A stretch of DNA of 64,000 nt, taken from NCBI GenBank assembly GCA_035235625.1, contig CP141145.1:4836001-4900000 (forward strand). Reading direction: 5' to 3'. Positions 35,188 through 47,700 of the stretch are shown piece after piece. Position 1 is the first letter of the stretch; each line of letters begins with the position of its first letter. Below the pieces are notes generated by a model that saw only the letters and a list, made by a program, of their open reading frames with translations, searched no databases and had not been told where the DNA came from. This DNA is from Saururus chinensis. Taxonomy: Eukaryota; Streptophyta; Magnoliopsida; Piperales; Saururaceae. The position numbers and the translations under genes were made by a program.

Positions 35188-35941
35188 ACATGCAGAGGTT
35201 GCAGCCAATGCCGCTTCTTATTGTTATTGAAGGGGAAGTGCACCAGTACGAACGAACTCCCTGAACTTATTGTAATTGCATTCAGCTACATATGGGTATT
35301 TTAAAATAAGGACATAATCCTCATCCGAGGAAAACGGTAAACCCGACGATCAAGATCAACAGCTGCTGCTACTGGGTGCCGGTGGTGGATGTCAGGGCAA
35401 AACAAGTTGCGGAGGAATAAACGCGAATTTCCCATTATTCTATCCATGTTGATAGTGTGATTTTTAGGGTAGAAAAATAATATTTATATAAAAGACAATA
35501 ACAACTTACATATGAGTTTTGATTGAATAAGGCCCACTTATTCTTAAGTTAATTCATAACTCTTCCATGAGTTTTTCTTCTATTTATTTTTATTGCCTGA
35601 ATATCACTATCTTATATTTCTATTTATACCTTTTACCTTTTGTACTCTCCTAAGTATCCTAGTTGATTTTTCTATATAAATTACTTTGAGTTTATTTTTA
35701 AAAACTAAATTAGTCAATTATTTTAGGACGGAGAGAATATTTTAAAAGCGATTTACTTATTGCCAAGATAGATATTCACAATTTTCTAATCATTTTTCAC
35801 ACTTATTACACATTCTCTACTTTTATGTCATTCCCATATGATAATACTCTCATTTTTACGTCCAATGCCACCAAAAGTTCTCCCTCTCATCTTCCCGCAT
35901 TAATACCCCAAGAGTTTCAACCATAAGGCCATTCCTCTTCT
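35188..35941. other. Upstream region of SWS1
   Basis: Should contain the promoter and 5' UTR of the minus-strand SWS1 gene. AT-rich from 35440 onward. No other gene or repeat is recognised before the LTR at 35942. Confidence 0.4.
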
Positions 35942-37749
35942 TATAACTCCCCTAGGTCTATGGTCGCCTAGAATTCAAGGGTGAAACTCAACCCTGGGTT
36001 CAAAAAAATCCAAAATAAAATTCTTCTTTATCCCCAAGATCATCATCCGTGTGCATGAGCTTAGCGATCCTCTGCAAAAAGTAAAAGACTTATTACTACC
36101 GTTTTTCGAATCAGCCCAACATCATCAAATGTTACTTGCCTTCGTACTTATTAGATAACATATTTAATATTATTCCCATAAAATTGGATCCAAACGAAGT
36201 TTTGCTTAATAACTAAGGTCAATTAACAAGCATTACATCATACGTGCAATGCTTAAGTATTTTTAACATACATTCATTTAACAAAGTTGATGTAGAAAAT
36301 AAATGCACCGATAAATCAAACAAATCATTCAGTGTCTTCCTAAAACATTCATAGCATGCATTTGTATAAATCAACTATTTAAGAGACATATGTCTTTATT
36401 TAAATAAGCAGACATTAAAATAATAAAGTTGTAAATGCTTACTCCCTTAAGATTTTTGCTGGTCGTGGTGGTTGAAGCCGAGAGACTCCCCTTACCCTAA
36501 GACGTTACTCACTTTGCAACCCGAAGGCCATAGACAGAACCTCCCCTTACCCTGGGACGTTTCAATCTTTGCAACCTAAAGGCCACAGACAAAGCCTCCA
36601 CTTTACCCAAGATGTTTATCTCATTTTAGCCCAAAGGCCGCAGATAAAGCCTCCACTTACCCCAGGATGTTTATCTCTTTGCGGCCCAAAGGCCACAAAC
36701 AAAGACTCCTCTTACCCCAGGACGTTTCTCTCTTTGCAACCCAAAGATTGCAAACAGAACCTCCATTTACCTCGAAGTATTTCTCTCTTTGCAGCCTAAA
36801 GGCTGTAGATAGAGCCTTCCCTTACCTAGGGCATTTATCTATTTGTGGCCCAAAGTCTGTAGACATAACCTCCCCTTACCCCTAGATGCTTCTCTCTTTG
36901 TGGCCCGAAATCTATGAATAAAGCCTCCCCTTCTTCTAGGATGTTTCCCTCCTCTAGAAAGGTTATCTCTCGGAACTGACCCTCCCACAACGTAGAGCAC
37001 CCTCGATTTAGCTAGGTTCCCCTTTTGAACGGGCTAAAATTGGTTAGAAATGGAGGAGAGAAGGTCCAAAAATGTGCAAAATTAGAGAGGAAAGAGGGGA
37101 GGAGCATCGAAATAGGTGTGGAATTAGGTGAGAAACCTGCCCCTTATGTATAGGGGGTGGGACAACTAGATGTGAGCCACATAGCGTTCATCCAGTGCTA
37201 TCAACGCATGTGACCATGTCGTGCCATCTCTACTGACACGACCTACGCTCATTCGCACCTCACATGGCCATGTCGTGCCAAGCGCAGTTGACATGCACGA
37301 CATCAGCACCATTGGGGTTAGTGCTTGACATGGCACTGACACAAAAATTCTTTTATCATCATTTTTTTCTTTTTTTTTTCTTTTTTGTCATTCAAACTGC
37401 AATAACTCCCTACTTCAACCTACGAATTGCATGTTCTTGGTATCGTTGTGCTCGTATTGACAAGTCCTACGAAACAAGACCCCTTAGGGGCATGTTAACT
37501 CATGAATTTAAAGTGGGGCCTACACATGATAAGTTTCTCAAGGTCATAGCCTACGTTCCCAGTGTCTAATTCACGTTCTTGGGCTTGATACATTCGTCTA
37601 TCCAAGCCCTACCAAAAACTTTAAAGCTCCATAAAATAAATCAAGTTCAAAATAGTTCAAATTTATGAAAAATGATTATTGGGCACAAAACCCGCTTATA
37701 GGCCTAAATTTTTTATTTTCAAAGTTTTTAGAAAATGTGGGTCTCTACA
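35942..37749 (-). repeat. 3' LTR of the deletion-derivative element
   Basis: A 1.8-kb LTR. It aligns with 38419-40254 in the 5'-block (CTAGAATTCAAGGGTGAA versus CTAAAATTCGAGGGCGAA), the block TTTAAATAAGCA..CATTAAAATAAT and the 55-bp arrays. Its first dinucleotide is TA rather than TG, so the end has mutated. Confidence 0.75.
36481..36960. repeat. 55-bp minisatellite array 1
   Basis: About eight and a half units of roughly 55 bp, consensus near CTCCCCTTACCCCAGGACGT + TTCTCTCTTTGCAGCCCAAA + GGCCACAGACAAAGC. Units differ at 10-25% of positions, so it is old. Open frames through it are a by-product of stop-poor units, and 55 is not a multiple of three. Confidence 0.88.
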
Positions 37750-37859
37750 ATCCACTCCCCCCTAAAGGGAATTACGTCCCTGCAATTCATCCCAAGATCA
37801 ACTCCAAAAGCAAATTTTAACTTAAAATATACATATATAATACTAGGCGACATATCTTA

Positions 37860-38340
37860 AATTGTACCCATAACAATGCCTCTAGGTCGACACTAATACT
37901 CATGTTCATACCATGAGTATTTTGCGACACCTCATAAACAACTTTATATTGTACAAGTGCAACAAACCTTAGAGCAAACCACTTAAACCTCATGTCCCAT
38001 ACAATGAGTGTTGGCTACTTCTCATTAGCCATTGTACACATATTAAAGACAAGTTTACCAAAAATCGATAAAATGAATTTTCAAAATACATAAATGTGTC
38101 TGTAACGATGCCTCTAAGTCAACACTAGTACTCACGTCTCATACCATGAGTACTTCATGACGCCCCGATAGAAACTTTACGTTGTACTAGCACAACAAAC
38201 CATAGCGCTAACTACTAACTCCCTATGTCCCATACCATTGGTTTTAGATAGTTTCTCATTGGTAGTTGTGCACATATGCAAAACATGTTTTCCAAAATTT
38301 ATGAAAATAATTTTTAAAATACTTGAAAATTTGACATCGA
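37860..38340. repeat. Two-unit tandem repeat in the element interior
   Basis: Two units of about 240 bp, each with ACGATGCCTCTA..TCGACACTA, CATACCATGAGTA and a CTCATTRGYMRTTGT-like block. Diverged relatives occur at 15888-16534. Confidence 0.65.
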
Positions 38341-38404
38341 GAGTTTGTACATAACCGATACACTAAATTGTACCCGAAAGCTCCCTCTTGCAGATAGATT
38401 TTTT

Positions 38405-38416
38405 GCTTTGATACCA
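38405..38416 (-). promoter_or_regulatory. Primer-binding site (tRNA-Met type)
   Basis: Minus strand TGGTATCAAAGC, two bases from the LTR end at 38419. Plant LTR elements usually prime from initiator tRNA-Met with TGGTATCAGAGC. Confidence 0.8.
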
Positions 38417-38418
38417 TT

Positions 38419-40254
38419 TGTAATGCCCCCAGTCTGCAGGCCCCTAAAATTCGAGGGCGAACCCCGACCTGGGGTCCAAAATCAAATTCTTCTTTCGATC
38501 CCCAAGATCCTCATTTACGTGCAAGAGCTCTAGCGATCCTCGGACATCAGTTTCAAAAGAAGTAAAAGACTAATTACTACTGTCTTTTGGATTGGTCCAA
38601 CATCATTAGATGTTAGTTGCCTATGTACTTGTTGGATAACATCTCCAATGTTATTCCAACAAATTCTGATCCAAATGTAGTTCTACCTAATAACTATAGT
38701 TGATTAACAAGCTTCACATCATACGCACAATGCTTAAGTGTTTCAACATGCATTCATTTAATAAAGTCGACGTAGAAAATAAAAGTGCTAACAAATCAAA
38801 CAAATCGTTCTTTCACAAAATCCAATGAATCATTCACAGTATCGAATAAATAAATCGTTCACATAATCTGATAAATCGGATTCGTAAACAACTCGATAAA
38901 TCATTTACAAAATCGGATAGATCATCATTAACAGAATGTCATCAATATCGAAGCAACATACACTTGTGCTCATAGAGCAACAAGATCAAAATGAAATAGA
39001 TCTTCCCATGATATCTCATTTCATGGGCGTGCCATATGCCTAAAAGGTAGGTATCCATAATCAATAGCTTTTGGGTTTTATACCAAATAACTACCCATTG
39101 TTGATACCAAAGCGAGACACCCGTACTCGTGGGGCAACAGGATAAAAATGATAGGATCTTCCCACAATACCCCGATTCATTGATGCACAATATGCTTTAA
39201 TAGGCGGTATCTAGTTGTCATAACTCTGTTAACTTTTGGGGTTTATACCAAACAACTATCAATCAAAACTATTCGAAGTGTCTTTCAAATTATATAGTCA
39301 TATTTTGATAATCAGAAAAAAGGTCGAAGACCCAAAACCAATTAAAAACTCATCAAACAACCTTAAGTCATTCAGTATCTTCCTGAAACATTCATAACAT
39401 GCATTCATATAAATCTACTATTTAAGAAACATATGTCTTTATTTAAATAAGCATGCATTAAAATAATAAAGTTATAAATGCTTACTCCCCTGAGATTTTT
39501 GGTGGTCATAGAGGTCAGAGCCTCCCCTTCCTTGAGGATGTTCTCCCTTTTGACACCTGAATACGACGAACAGATTCTCCTCTTACCCCAGGACATTCTT
39601 CACTTTGTGGCACAAAAGGCGACAAATAGAACCTCCCCTTACCCCAGGACGTTTCTCACTTTGTGGCCCGAAGGTGGTAGACAAAACCTCCCCTTACCTG
39701 TGATGTTTCTCTCTTTGAGGCTTGAATGCCACGGACAGAATTTCCCCTTACCCCAGGATGTTTCTCTCTTTGTGGTTCAAAGGCTATGGATAGAACCTCC
39801 CCTTACTCCAGGATGTTTATCTCTTTGTGGTTCAAAGGCCTCAGACAGAACCTCCCCTTACTCTAAGACGTTTTTCTCTTTATGGCCCAAAAGCCACAGA
39901 AAGAACCTCCCCTTATCCTGGGACGTTTCTCTCTTTGCGGCCTGATAGAGACTCCCATTACCCCGGGATGTTTCTCTCTTTGTGTCCCAAAGGCTGTGAG
40001 AGAGCCTTCTCTTGCCCTGGTACATTTCCCCCATCTAGAAAGGTTATCTCTTGGAATTAACCCTCCCACAACATAGAGCAATCCTCAATTTGGTTAGATT
40101 CACCTTTTGAATAGACTAAAATTGGTTAGAAATATAGGAGAGAAGGTTCAAAGATGCGCAAAATAAGAGAAGAAAGAGGGGAGGAGTGTAGAAATGGTTG
40201 TCAAACCCACCCCCTATTGATTGGGGGGTAGGGCAACTGCATGAGCGCCTGGCA
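38419..40254 (-). repeat. 5' LTR of the deletion-derivative element (outer end missing)
   Basis: Starts TGTAATGCCCCCAG and aligns with the left LTR. It has about 550 bp extra at roughly 38815-39365, including short diverged AAATCGTTCACAAAATC-type repeats (38805-38935). Homology to the partner is lost near 40254. Confidence 0.75.
39515..40045. repeat. 55-bp minisatellite array 2
   Basis: About nine units of the same 55-bp repeat as array 1 (CTCCCCTTACCCCAGGATGT ... TTTGTGGCCCAAAGG ... ACAGAAC), at the equivalent place in the second LTR. The array therefore predates the insertion and belongs to the LTR. Confidence 0.88.
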
Positions 40255-41836
40255 TGGGGCGCATTAGCATTTGAGGCACATGACGCATTAGCCATACTTA
40301 AGCTAGAACATGGGAACATGATTCACCTAAAATTAATATAACATGTGTAAGCATATATATACATCATAATGGCTAAACCTACTACAATCATGAAGTAGTC
40401 ATCAAATATGAATTTAAAATAAGTAGAATATCATGCTAAAATTAAACAAAAATAGCCTAAATCATGCTTCAGCTAAATCATGCATTCCAAGTTGGCCCTC
40501 ATGCAATCACAACAACATCTATAGGTAATAATAACTCATTTTAATTATTATAAATTGGGTTTATGATAAGAGAACAAGAAATGACCAAAATATACAAAAA
40601 TGGCTAAAATGACAAAATCTACCATTTAGTCGTTCAAACGCCCTATCGGGTAGTTCGAACACTAGGCCTTTCGAATAGTTGGCTATTCAAATGGTCGGTC
40701 GTTCAAACACCTATTGGGCCAGTCAAACTCTTGTTGGGCCATTCAAACGCCCTTAACAGTTCACTTTTTGCCCATTTCTGGTTCGTCTTTAACCTTTCAA
40801 AAATCAAACTGAAAACATAAAAAATTCAAGATAAAATCTAGAATTAGCATAGAACTTCATAATATTAAAATATAACCCTAAGATATGATAGATCTAAACA
40901 TTCTCACGATAAATAATATATTTTTAATAAATCACTATTAAAGCACAAAATAAAGCAAAACCCACATAAACCCTCAAACTTGTAATCCAATGGATAAAAC
41001 CACACAAGATGAAATCCCCTTACCTCTATGAATTCCTCGTATCAACAAAAAAGTTTCACTCCTCAAGAAATCCTACCAAAAAATTAGGGTTTTGTTAAAA
41101 CTTAATTAAAATCAACTAATAAGCTTAAATCAACTTAAAAATAAGTAGATTTATGATTTCCTTTGACTAAAAATGAAAATCACCCATTTAGGGCTTGAAA
41201 TTGAAATTAAAAATAATAATTTTAATCAAAAAATTAAGAATCTATTTGTTAAAAATGTAGATAAGAAGGGGATTAAGAGTAAAATTGAAAGATTATGGGT
41301 GATTGGGGCGAGAAAACTCACCTAATTCAGATTTTTCTCTTTGGGAAATGGGGGTAGAGCACCTTATTATCCCTTGCACAGCCTTCCTCTAAATGGGGAA
41401 GTGGCTAGGGTTTTTTCTTTAATAATAAGGTGTTGGGCTATGTTTACAAATTATTGTGCTATAAAAATGGGTTAAAACGCCCTAAGTGGCTAATAAGGGT
41501 TATGTTAAGGCTAAAAATAAGTTTAAACATCCCAAAACTCACTAAAATGAAATAATAAAATTTTAGGGTCATGTGGGTCACACGCCGTCCAATTGTGGAC
41601 GTGGGGTCCACAATAGGGTCCACATCTTTAATTTAGGAAAAATTATAATAAAATCCCATATAATCCATAAAAAATAGATAAATTAAGTTTGATATAAAAA
41701 AAACCTTGTTAAAACTATAATTACTAACCCTTAACTTCAAAATCAAGTCAAACCGACAATTTAAGCAAAATCATACAATATCACATAATTAAATAAAAAT
41801 TAAACCGGGTTAAAGTTAGAGATCCTATAGTGCTCG
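40255..41836 (-). mobile_element. Truncated Tekay-type LTR fragment
   Basis: On the minus strand from 41836 it reads TAGGATCTCTAACTTTAACC and runs parallel to the LTR at 52662 (TGTAAGATCTCTAACTTTAA). Shared blocks include GTGGGGTCCAC, the run of GTTCAAACGCCC-like motifs (40628-40755) and TTCACCTAAAATTAATATAA, the inverse of 53862-53873. It is cut off at about 40260 where it joins the neighbouring LTR. Confidence 0.65.
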
Positions 41837-43161
41837 TATATTCAATATCAGTGTAGTGCAGGTACCTTGCAAAATTAAAGTTCTTTTGGTAATTTGTAGA
41901 GACTATGAGGATGACATTGTTAGGCCAATTGGCATGTATAAATATTATCTTAAATGTAGATCACTCTAGGCACATGAGTACCAAGCTATTTATATTTGTG
42001 TGTATCAAGATATTTAGACATATACTCGAACAGTACCCTATTCAGTTTATAATGTAGTTTGACCTATATTATTATTGTACCCAAATTTAATATTCATATA
42101 TTCAAATAATGAGTGGCTTGCACCCTGAGATATGTAACAAATGTTTTAACTAAAAAAATGCTTATGTTGTTTTATCGACGAAAATAAATTTAGAAAATCT
42201 TGGGATTTAACAAATAAAGCAATCAACTTGCATAATGAAATGGAAATCCTACTTGAAACAAATAAAATACGGATCTTGTTGAATTGTAGCTTGGGTGTAC
42301 TACTCAATCGATGAAGATCTTTAGGGTGAGCTCCAATAATGTGGGAGGGTTGAGCAAAAAAGGGCATTGGGGTCAAGAGGTGTAGGTAGTTGGATGGTTA
42401 AAGAGAGGTGTTGGTTTTGGGAAGTGTATAGGTTGTTGGGAGGTGAGGACAATAGCATGTCAAAGTCGAGAGGTACAAGTAATTAGTGGTTAGGAGGTGA
42501 GGATGAGAGGGTGTCAGAGTCGAGAGGCATGAGGTAGTTTAGGTGCGGGTGAAAGGGTGTCACAAGAATGTCTAACCTCAGGCCAAGAGCAAGTTCAGAG
42601 AAACTTGCAGCCAACAACAAAGTGATGAGGGGAAAAGGGCAGAGCACGAGTAGACGACAAATGAACAAAAAGGGGAAAGAGATTCATTCCCAGGGCAAAT
42701 TATGGGTTAGCCTAGGGTTAACTGATTTGTCTATAGGATGTTGATGTAATGGTCAAAAGGAGGTGTAAGTAGGAGTTAGCCTGAGCACGTAATCAGGCAA
42801 ACTTTATGTATATGGTCCCGTTATTATGAGCTTGGGCTCACACGCATCAACTTGAGCTCGGGCATCTTTGGCAATTAGATTTTGATATGATAATAAACAT
42901 TACTTAGGGGACAGACAAGTTGCCTCGCTGCATAGTCGAATCGAGATCCAATGGCCATGATGCCTAGGATCGCGTGTGTGCTTGACAAGGCCTCCACTCT
43001 CAAATGTGGACATGGGCCACTTGAACTCGCATTGTTTTTGCATTCTTCTAATGGCTAAGTAGCAAAACCACCCAAGCTGCTTCTGACTGAGAAAGCTATA
43101 GGTCTTTTTTGACACACTGAAAATAAAGCCAACCTAGAAAGCTTAGGAAAACATAATTAGT
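41837..43161. other. Intergenic sequence, nothing recognised
   Basis: No coding frame, LTR or MITE was identified. A mildly repetitive G-rich stretch (GTTAGGAGGTGAGGA.. at 42435-42560, GAGGTG and GTCAGAGTCGAGAGG in near-duplicate) is present. Confidence 0.4.
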
Positions 43162-43386
43162 GGGAAGCATTTTTTATGCTCCACATTGAGTGTAAGCCGA
43201 GCATAAGGAACGCCTGAGAGGTGTTGATTTTCAAGATTGACAGCACACACAGTTGCGCACATTAGCGTAAATATTAGTTACACTAACGTGCGCCACTGTG
43301 TGCACCGTCGATTTTGAAAATCAACGCCTCCTAGGCATTCCTTACGCTCAGCTCACACTCTTCAGGGAGCATATAAAACGCTTCCC
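43162..43386. mobile_element. Fold-back MITE, 225 bp
   Basis: Nearly the whole element is an inverted repeat. It starts GGGAAGCATTTTTTATGCTC and its complement ends ATATAAAACGCTTCCC. Flanking direct repeats are AATTAGT (43155-43161 and 43387-43393). A partial copy sits in MSRA5 intron 2 (46439-46530). Confidence 0.8.
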
Positions 43387-43704
43387 AATTAGTGATGCCA
43401 TTGGGTTGGCTTTTGCCAAACCTAAACCTATTACTAGTTAAAAAATGGTACATGATCCAACCCAAATCTATCAAATCCAAACCCAACCCAATGTGACCCG
43501 TTTAGAATAAAAAATATTTTTTTATATTTTTATCTTTATTAAAAATATAAAATTTAAATAATTTATATTTATTTAAATATAAATTATTTAAAATCAAAAG
43601 AGCATCTTCACCAATAGACAAGTTGGCAAAGCACTTATTACCTTTTCAACAAAGGCACTATAAGTAGGGAACCAAAATAGTTATTTGTGGGACTCTCGAC
43701 GTTC

Positions 43705-44504
43705 CTCACCCACTTGGAACTGTTTGTCTAAACTTTGACTTAGCATTTCGCAAGAATTCAGGTTTATCGTCTGTCGGAGCTATTATTTGATGATTCTCAT
43801 GGTCAGTTCATTGTGGTCTAGTTATCCCCATCCCCGTCAATACCACTCTACGTACATAAAGGTATGCGTGTTCATTGGGTATTCACCTTCTCCAATATTT
43901 CGTTATTATCTAAGAAGACTCCAAAAACATGATATCTTATACCCTCTCTAATTATGCTGAAGTCAATTGGCAATTAAAGGGTATTCTTCAGCGTATTAAG
44001 GATGCTATTGCTGGTTCATGTCATTACATCTAAAGGTGGCAAAGGGCCAAGCCCGTCCTTTGGGTGTGGGTTGGGCTGGGCTCGCCCTCACCTTCAAAAC
44101 CCGCCTAAAATTTTATAAAAAACTGGCCCATCAAGCTTTATAGACGCCCAACAGGCCCAATGCCCAATAGGCAGGGCTGGGCATAGGGGCTTCGACCGGG
44201 CCCTAATAGGGCCAGGGACCTAAATAAACATTTTAGGTTCTGGGCCATAAATCTTGGGCCTAACACGACCCCCCATTTTATGGAGACGGGCCGGCCCTTT
44301 GCTACCTCTAATCACATCTATCGGGAGCAAAACCAATTGACGGATTCCTTAGCTAATTATGCTATGGACAATTGCTCAGACTATTGGTTTCTTCAGCCAC
44401 CCTTGGAGCTCATTAAGATGTTTTGGGAGGTTACTTTTGTAGGCAATGTGACAGTTAGTTCTTTGGTTTTTTCTTCCTTCTACCTAAAAAATATTCAAAA
44501 GTAA
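43705..44504 (+). pseudogene. LINE RNase H-like fragment
   Basis: Frames read LNFDLAFRKNSGLSSVGAII, DSHGQFIV, NYAEVNWQLKGILQRIKDA and HIYREQNQLTDSLANYAMDN. This is the order of the RNase H domain at the C-terminus of plant non-LTR (LINE) pol proteins. The frame changes several times and a hAT MITE interrupts it at 44031-44310. No reverse transcriptase domain is present. Confidence 0.65.
44031..44310. mobile_element. hAT-type MITE, 280 bp
   Basis: Termini TAAAGGTGGCAAAGGGCC and, inverted, TAGAGGTAGCAAAGGGCC. 8-bp flanks are ATTACATC and ATCACATC (7 of 8), as expected for hAT. The interior is rich in GGGCC/GGCCC words. Removing it rejoins the RNase H frame. Confidence 0.75.
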
Positions 44505-44733
44505 AAAAACTTAAAGAGGCAAGCATCTACAATTGTGCCTCCTCATCCCTATGGGCGTTATGTCCAAGAACTTTAAACTACGTTGTAATGAGAGGTATGT
44601 CGTAACTAGCTAGTAAATTGGATAGGGAGGGATACATTTCAGTCCAATAATGTTATATTTCACTCCCATTCAAAAAATCATGATCATGTGATAAAAAATG
44701 TTCGTTGACAGAATGAGAGAGATTTACACCGAT

Positions 44734-47700
44734 CTATATATCCTTCAAAAGAGGCCAGCCTTTTTTGTAGATGTCACTTATCTTTGCATCAATCTGTCTT
44801 TGAATTTTGGGAGGGCAGAGCTCCGCTGCATAGCTATTTAACTTGGTCGCTATATTTGATCCAGTGAATTCCTCTTCTGGCATGTTTCCCAGTAGCTGCA
44901 GTAGGCTTGGGTTCCTTCTCAACTCAAATTTCTGCAACATCCACAACCAACAATTAATTAGGGTGATCAAGCTTCGCAAATCAACTTTAGGTGCACCACT
45001 CTTAACATGAGGGAAAAATGTTAATTTCTATAGCATGGAGAGGACTCTGGCAAAAAAACATTAAAACGCAAAGATTTAACTCCACTAGTTGAATCATTAC
45101 ATAATTAGACCCAAGCAATTTTGATTATGAGCAAGCCTTGAGAACTGACATAATAAACTCTAACAAGTTGGTTCAGATTTGTACAATAGTTATGATGTAA
45201 AACATATTTTCTGCCTGCAAAAGCATTTTGAACAATAAAAAAGTGGTTAATACATGATCAACTACAAGATATTTTCTCTTTAAAAAATAAATCCACATAA
45301 TTCATACCTGATGCTCGGATTCAGCTGGATAAAATGCTTCCAGTTTTTGAATCTGTGTAGTTACAAGAGCACTCTTATCTTTAGCTTGTTCTTTTTCTTT
45401 GCTTACAGAAGCTATTCTGGCCTCCTCTGCCCCACTAACAAAGATTATAGACCTGTAAATACATCGTATTATCACTACAGCTGTGTAGAGGGAGAGAGAA
45501 AAAGTAAGGGCAGATCGGTTATGAAAGAAGTGTGCAAATGAGCAAATGAGTGAATTGGGTAAGTTACGCAAGATGTGTCAATGAGGATCATTTCCTTATC
45601 CAATGACCAGATACGAGGCTTGTGATTACCTCAAAGAACATTATTATGTAGCCAAACTTTTTTTTTTTCATCCAATCAAACTACAGACATATTATTTTAA
45701 AAAAAATTGGTCAAAAAGTTCAGAAGATGCATAATCAATTGACAAAGTAGTCATTTTACATGTCTTCAACTACTTTATTAGTGAAATATAAATTTCAATT
45801 CTCAGTCAGTACGATAATTTAGAAAAGGGAAGCTGAAGATAAGTGTGGGTGAAAGTGTTAAGGTCTAAATTTCGAAATCCACAAGGAACAGTGCTCTAGC
45901 AGGAAATCGGGTAGCAACTTCTAGACAGAGAAAAACAATTCTGACTTCTGCTGCTTTGAGAAGTTCTAGCATTGGAAGAGTATCCAAGACTCCCACTTTG
46001 TAGCCTTTTCAATTTACAGGGCAGCAAGGTGACTCTCCTCAACTCTCCTCCTCTGCTCTTCCCCATTGTCCCTGATTTATACGAATTTTAAGTGACCAAC
46101 CAGATTGGCATGCTAGAGATCGAAGCAGCCAGTTGTTGGGAAGGAGGTAGTGCCAAGACAGATCAAGAGATCAATTCTGTGGGAAAGATTATTTCTACAC
46201 TACAGGCTCGTGTATGAAAACGAAGAAAAATAGGCTACTTCTTTCAATTTTCTGTTTCTCAATAGAAATACCCAATCATAGTTTTCCAAGTGACTCTGAT
46301 GCATGGTTTGCAATCTCAGCGACAATCTCGGCGAGATTTCTCTTTTTGGTGATGCCCTGAGAAAATAGGGCAGGAAATAGTCACGTTTCTGCAAATTTCC
46401 AAAACTCGCCAAGATCTCAGCATAAGTCGGCAAGGAAAGAGTTTTATGCTCCCTGATCACTATGAGCCCAGCATAAGGAACGCCTGGGGACCATTGATAT
46501 GCAAGATCGACAGCGCACACGCTAGTGTCAGTGTGTTAAATTTCTAGTTTTTGGCAAGATATCGATAAACTTCACCCAATCTCGGTTCTATTCTAAAAAG
46601 AAATTATTAGGACTTTTTTCTTTATCCATACTTTTCACATTATTATAAGCCTCCTAATAAAGATTATTAGAATATATTTGTCTGAGAATAATAGAATGCT
46701 ATGAGAGTATATTCCTGTAAGATTTACTAAATAGCACCTCAGAGGATTACATGTACATGTACCAGCAGAGGATGAGATGGGCACAATATTGTGCAGATCT
46801 TGACTCATATTACTCTCAAATCCCTCGTGTAATGTAACCTAAGAAATGTGGTGTTATTGATGTTTGGGAACTACTTGTATTATTATTCATCTGCAACATA
46901 TCTTGGATCTCTATTTATTTAGAATATTTTTTTAAGAAGTGCACAATTTGGTATTTTCCATGCTAACATTAGTGTTTACAAGTTTTAAATATACATTTGA
47001 GTAAGAGAATGTTTTCCCGATCTCTTCAAGATCTCATCTCTTATTTTTGGCCAACTGAAACCAGGACCAAGATTGCAAACCTTGCTCTGATGTGAGAAAA
47101 GGAATTGCAAAGAATTTCCAGCATACTTTTCTGATGTGATGAATTCAAGTAAAATTCCTAAGGTATAAAAGACAAATGGAAAAACAATAACCCCTATCCT
47201 TCTACAGCCTTTGTTATATAGCACTCTTCTAAACCATAAAGTAACACAGCACATTCCCTAGTTAGTTCTCGCTCCGACAAGTCCATCTCGTTCTACATCA
47301 CCCTTTTCAGTACTTTCCTCTATGCCAATAGCAATGTTTGTGAGTTGCTCATGTGTATGAGTCCCTTCTCCTTTTTGAGGGTCTTGATAAGCTTTAAGTT
47401 TGGTATCCCCCTCGCCCTCCAAGAAGCAAGTAAGAAGATGTGGTAGGTCGCAAAGGGCAGAGAGGTTTTTAGGGGTTTTCTTAAAGTTTCAGTACCATGG
47501 AGGTGGATAGAATGGAATAGTTGCAGATTTAGGCACTATGTGAAACACAGATGGACTAATTATTAGATGCGATGGATGGTAATCCCTAAGTCTTCAATGT
47601 TTATTTAACAAAATAGTCACCACAAGTCCCACCTCTTTTCTTTCTCCATGTGCGAAAAATCCTAATATGAGAGGATTCATTACATGATTCTCTCCCATCT

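Larger units (their letters stand above)
35942..40254 (-). mobile_element. Deletion-derivative LTR retrotransposon without coding region
   Basis: Two related LTRs, 35942-37749 and 38419 to about 40254, flank an interior of only 669 bp. The left LTR ends GGGTCTCTACA, preceded on the minus strand by a purine-rich tract (CCCTTTAGGGGGGAGTGGAT), the usual gypsy polypurine tract next to TGTAGAGACCC. Beside the right LTR (TGTAATGCCCCC), 38405-38416 gives TGGTATCAAAGC on the minus strand, a clear tRNA-Met primer site. Transcription would therefore be minus. The interior holds only a tandem repeat (37860-38340) and no gag or pol. The right LTR lost its outer end where it meets another LTR fragment near 40255, so no target duplication can be read. 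Confidence 0.8.

Noticed and set aside
36569-36885. Open frames through minisatellite array 1
   Set aside because: The unit is about 55 bp, so frames rotate; the apparent proteins are just the repeat read in different phases. The same applies at 39478-40076.
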